DNA of 64,000 nucleotides. Origin: an uncultured Litoreibacter sp. GTDB lineage: Bacteria > Pseudomonadota > Alphaproteobacteria > Rhodobacterales > Rhodobacteraceae. A model generated the notes under the pieces. It worked only from the letters and a program-made list of their open reading frames with translations, had not been told where the DNA came from and did no database searches. Positions within the stretch are counted from its first letter, which is position 1. Each line of letters begins with the position of its first letter. The DNA is taken from the NCBI RefSeq assembly GCF_947487515.1, contig NZ_CANKWO010000001.1, positions 434,001 to 498,000 on the forward strand, read 5' to 3'. The position numbers were made by a program, and so were the translations under genes. Positions 60,757-64,000 of this stretch are shown here, piece after piece.

Positions 60757-61985
60757 GCCGTTTCGGCAATATTTTCTACCTGTGCTTGCTGTTCGGTGCG
60801 CTTTGGGGGGCAATTGCCACGGTGTTGGTGACGCTGCTGGCACTGTTTATTTCAGGGGAGGCCTTTCAGCCGCAAGTCACCGCTGGGGCTGTGGCGGGGG
60901 GCCTCTCGGGGGGGCTTTTGACAGCGCTGCCGCCTGCGCGTCGAAGCAAAGGCATCATCGCCGCCTGCGGGTTGGTGTTTGTCATCGTGTTGACTGTGGC
61001 CTCTGGCGCACTGCCTTTTGGGCAAGCGATGTCGGTTTGGTCGATTGGTCAGTTGATCTTCATCGTCATAACCGCGTGGTCCACGGTTCACGCCACCCAT
61101 CTCACGGCTTTGGGCTTCGGCCCGACCCGCGAACGACGCTACAACGTCGAAGTTATTTGCCTGCGCTTCCTCAAAGGCATTGGTCTGGTGGCATTTACCA
61201 TCGCCGTGGCCCTGCCCTTTTTCGTCATGGTCATGATGAGCCTGAAAAACCAGCAATTGCTGCTGTCCAACCCGTTGGATTTCTCCTTGAATTTTGGCCA
61301 AGGCGCCAGCGCGTTGTTTCGCAGCTACATCGAGTTGTTCACCCAGTATCACTTTGGCAGCTATTTGCTGAACTCGGCGATGGTGTCTGTGGCAACCGTG
61401 TTGATCACGCTGTTCTTCGCCGTCCCCGGAGCCTATGCGGTCGCGCGCCTGAAGTTTCCGGGGCAAAACTTTTTGTCGCGGTCAATCTTGCTGATCTACA
61501 TGGTGCCGATGATCGTTCTGGTCATCCCACTTTATGCCATCTTTAGCCAATTGGGGATGCGAAACACGCTGTGGGGGTTGCTGCTGGTCTACCCTGCAAC
61601 CACCATCCCCGTGGCCCTGTATATGCTGCAAGGTTACTTCCGCGGAATTCCCGCAGAGCTGGAGGAAGCCGGTCTGATGGACGGGTTGTCGCGGCTGAAT
61701 GTGATCCGCAAAATCACCTTGCCGCTGGCACTTCCTGCCATGGCCTCGGTGGCGCTCTATGTCTTCATGATCGCGTGGAATGAGTTCCTCTTCGCCTTCA
61801 TGTTCCTTGACAATGTCGACCTCTACACCCTGTCGCGCGGCATCGCAGAGCTGAACTCCTCAGAGGTGCCGCGGCAACATCTGATGGCAGGCGCTGTCAT
61901 CGCGACGGCTCCGGTGCTGGCCTTGTTTTTATGGTTCGAACGCTTCCTCGTCGCCGGCCTGACGGCTGGCAGTGTGAAAGGATAA
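60753..61985 (+). CDS. Sugar ABC transporter permease (MalG type) with extended N-terminal TM region
   Basis: Core permease with EEAGLMDGLSRLNVIRKITLPLALP EAA loop; extra ~130 aa hydrophobic N-terminus. Confidence 0.88.
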   Translation: MSRFGNIFYLCLLFGALWGAIATVLVTLLALFISGEAFQPQVTAGAVAGGLSGGLLTALPPARRSKGIIAACGLVFVIVLTVASGALPFGQAMSVWSIGQLIFIVITAWSTVHATHLTALGFGPTRERRYNVEVICLRFLKGIGLVAFTIAVALPFFVMVMMSLKNQQLLLSNPLDFSLNFGQGASALFRSYIELFTQYHFGSYLLNSAMVSVATVLITLFFAVPGAYAVARLKFPGQNFLSRSILLIYMVPMIVLVIPLYAIFSQLGMRNTLWGLLLVYPATTIPVALYMLQGYFRGIPAELEEAGLMDGLSRLNVIRKITLPLALPAMASVALYVFMIAWNEFLFAFMFLDNVDLYTLSRGIAELNSSEVPRQHLMAGAVIATAPVLALFLWFERFLVAGLTAGSVKG

Positions 61986-61988
61986 ACT

Positions 61989-63260
61989 ATGTCATTGAAG
62001 CAGACCGCAATCGATACCCTGTCCAAGAACGACCGAGGCAGATTCACCATCCCGACTGAAGGGCTGTACCCCTATCAGTGGAACTGGGACAGCGCCTTCA
62101 TTGCCCTCGGCCTCGCGACCTATGATATGGAACGGGCATGGGCAGAGATCATCTCCCTGATCGAGGGGCAATGGCCCGACGGAATGATCCCCAGCATCAT
62201 CTTTAGAAGCGATGACACAGATTATTTTCCGGGCCCCTCTCGCTGGGGCAATACTTTGGGAAGCACCCCGTCTACGGGCGTATCACAGCCTCCGGTTTTG
62301 GCCACGATCGTGCGCCAGATCACCGAAGGCCCGCAGGGGGCTGCACGCCGCGCCGAGGTCTTCGACCAGATTTTTGCGTGGCACAAATGGTTTCACGAGG
62401 CGCGCACCGTCGATGGCATCGTGGCGACCGTCCATCCGTGGGAGACGGGGCGCGACAATTGCCCCGAATGGAACATCGGGCTGGACCTCATGCAAGTCGC
62501 CCCCGATTTGCCCCCCTATACGAGGATGGACAATAAACACGTCGATCCCAGCTTCCGCCCTACCCAAGAGCAATACGACAAATATCTCACCATCGTGCAT
62601 TTTGGCGACAGCATCGGCTGGGACCAACGCAGATTGACCGATGAAGGCCCGTTCCTGATGGCGGATCCGAACATCCACTTTGTGCTGCTCCGTGCGGATA
62701 AAGACCTTCTGGCCATGGCAACCGAGATGGGCAAACCTGCGGACATTCGCGACCAGATCAGCGCGTGGATCGCCAAGGGCGAAGCCGCCACGGATTATCT
62801 TTGGAGCGACGACCTCGGTGCCTTTGTTGCGCGCGACATTCGCAGCGGTGCCTTCTCCACCGGCTTTAGCAATTGCAGCGCCCTATGTTTTTACGCCGAC
62901 AGTGGTACGCACATGCAAAGGGCACGCACGATCGAGAACCTGAAGCGCATCGCCGGCAAGGTCGAACATCTTTTGCCAAGTTGGGATCCTGATGCGGACG
63001 GCTTCGAGGCACAAAGATATTGGTGCGGCCCCCTCTGGCCCCAGATGAACTACATGACCGCACGTGGCTTGGACGAGCAAGGAGAGGCCGAGCTGGCCAT
63101 GCAAGTTCGAAATGGACTGTGCGATGCCATCGAAAAATCCGGCTTTTGGGAATGCTTCAACCCCCTCACCGGCGCTGGCTGTGTTGGGTCCAATTTCTCG
63201 TGGACAGCGGCGATCTGGCTGTCTTGGCAACATGAAACCAAGCTCGAAGGCGTGGCCTAG
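61989..63260 (+). CDS. MGH1-like (GH63-related) glycoside hydrolase
   Basis: YPYQWNWDSAFIALGLATYDMERAWAEIISLIEGQWPDGMIPSIIF; no signal peptide. Confidence 0.78.
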   Translation: MSLKQTAIDTLSKNDRGRFTIPTEGLYPYQWNWDSAFIALGLATYDMERAWAEIISLIEGQWPDGMIPSIIFRSDDTDYFPGPSRWGNTLGSTPSTGVSQPPVLATIVRQITEGPQGAARRAEVFDQIFAWHKWFHEARTVDGIVATVHPWETGRDNCPEWNIGLDLMQVAPDLPPYTRMDNKHVDPSFRPTQEQYDKYLTIVHFGDSIGWDQRRLTDEGPFLMADPNIHFVLLRADKDLLAMATEMGKPADIRDQISAWIAKGEAATDYLWSDDLGAFVARDIRSGAFSTGFSNCSALCFYADSGTHMQRARTIENLKRIAGKVEHLLPSWDPDADGFEAQRYWCGPLWPQMNYMTARGLDEQGEAELAMQVRNGLCDAIEKSGFWECFNPLTGAGCVGSNFSWTAAIWLSWQHETKLEGVA

Positions 63261-63281
63261 GCCGAATAAAGGATACGAAAT

Positions 63282-64000
63282 ATGGGGTCTATCAGCCTGA
63301 AATCAGTCGAAAAATGGTTTGGCGACGTTCAAGTCATCAAAGGCATCGACTTGGACATCCAAGATGGGGAGCTTGTTATCTTCGTGGGCCCTTCCGGCTG
63401 CGGGAAATCCACATTGCTGCGCATGATTGCGGGATTGGAAGAAACCAGCCGCGGACAGATAATGCTCGATGATGTTGAGGTGACCCATAAGGTGCCGTCC
63501 GAACGCGAACTGTCGATGGTGTTTCAGTCCTACGCGCTTTATCCGCACCTCAGCGTGGCGGAAAACATGGGGTTCGCCCTGAAAACTGCGGGGGCGTCCA
63601 AGGCTGAAATTGAACAAAAAGTCAACCGTGCCGCCGATATTCTCAAACTTGATGCCTACATGAACAGACGCCCGAAAGACCTGTCCGGCGGGCAACGCCA
63701 ACGCGTCGCCATTGGACGTGCAATCGTGCGCAAGCCTAAGGGCTTTTTGTTTGACGAGCCTCTGTCCAATCTGGATGCCTCTTTGCGCGTGGATATGCGG
63801 TTCGAGATCGCCCGCCTTCATAAGGCGCTGGAAACCACGATGGTCTATGTGACCCATGATCAGGTCGAGGCCATGACCCTCGCGGATCGGATCGTGGTGC
63901 TCAGGGACGGCCTAATCATGCAGGTTGGCACCCCGCGCGAGTTGTATGAAAAGCCCGACAATGTCTTCGTCGCGCAATTTATCGGCAGCCCGAAAATGAA
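63282..64000 (+). CDS. Sugar ABC transporter ATP-binding protein (UgpC/MalK type), truncated by window end
   Basis: [51 protein letters not shown]...[33 protein letters not shown]. Confidence 0.95.
   Translation, partial: MGSISLKSVEKWFGDVQVIKGIDLDIQDGELVIFVGPSGCGKSTLLRMIAGLEETSRGQIMLDDVEVTHKVPSERELSMVFQSYALYPHLSVAENMGFALKTAGASKAEIEQKVNRAADILKLDAYMNRRPKDLSGGQRQRVAIGRAIVRKPKGFLFDEPLSNLDASLRVDMRFEIARLHKALETTMVYVTHDQVEAMTLADRIVVLRDGLIMQVGTPRELYEKPDNVFVAQFIGSPKM

Overview
Chromosomal segment of an alphaproteobacterium, most likely Rhodobacterales/Roseobacter-like judging from gene content and order (glnB-glnA, accB-accC-aat-DUF2155-MlaD-NDUFA12, clpX-clpP, several TRAP/ABC uptake operons). No rRNA, tRNA, CRISPR array, IS element or prophage was recognised. 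Main blocks: (i) nitrogen genes glnB/glnA; (ii) a coupled ScfR-like regulator / single-domain response regulator / small membrane protein / SSS-histidine kinase operon, divergent from a Tat-signal branched-chain-amino-acid-type ABC transporter; (iii) accBC, aat, clpXP housekeeping genes; (iv) a complete type I secretion locus (Ig-repeat BapA-like adhesin, TolC-like lipoprotein, ABC, HlyD); (v) an IclR-controlled Zn-ADH/GMC oxidoreductase/TerC/TRAP region; (vi) katG-oxyR; (vii) an uncharacterised M19 dipeptidase/566-aa/DUF3726 operon; (viii) a homogentisate cluster (hppD, maiA, hmgA, fah) with a probable MhaAB-like two-component hydroxylase and a wrecked TRAP transporter; (ix) a LacI-controlled sugar ABC operon with an MGH1-like hydrolase and a permease carrying a DUF11-like loop insertion. 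Cross-cutting observation: four independent secretion/uptake operons each carry a strong stem-loop 11-21 nt after the stop codon of the extracellular component gene. All family assignments are by eye; no database search was run.
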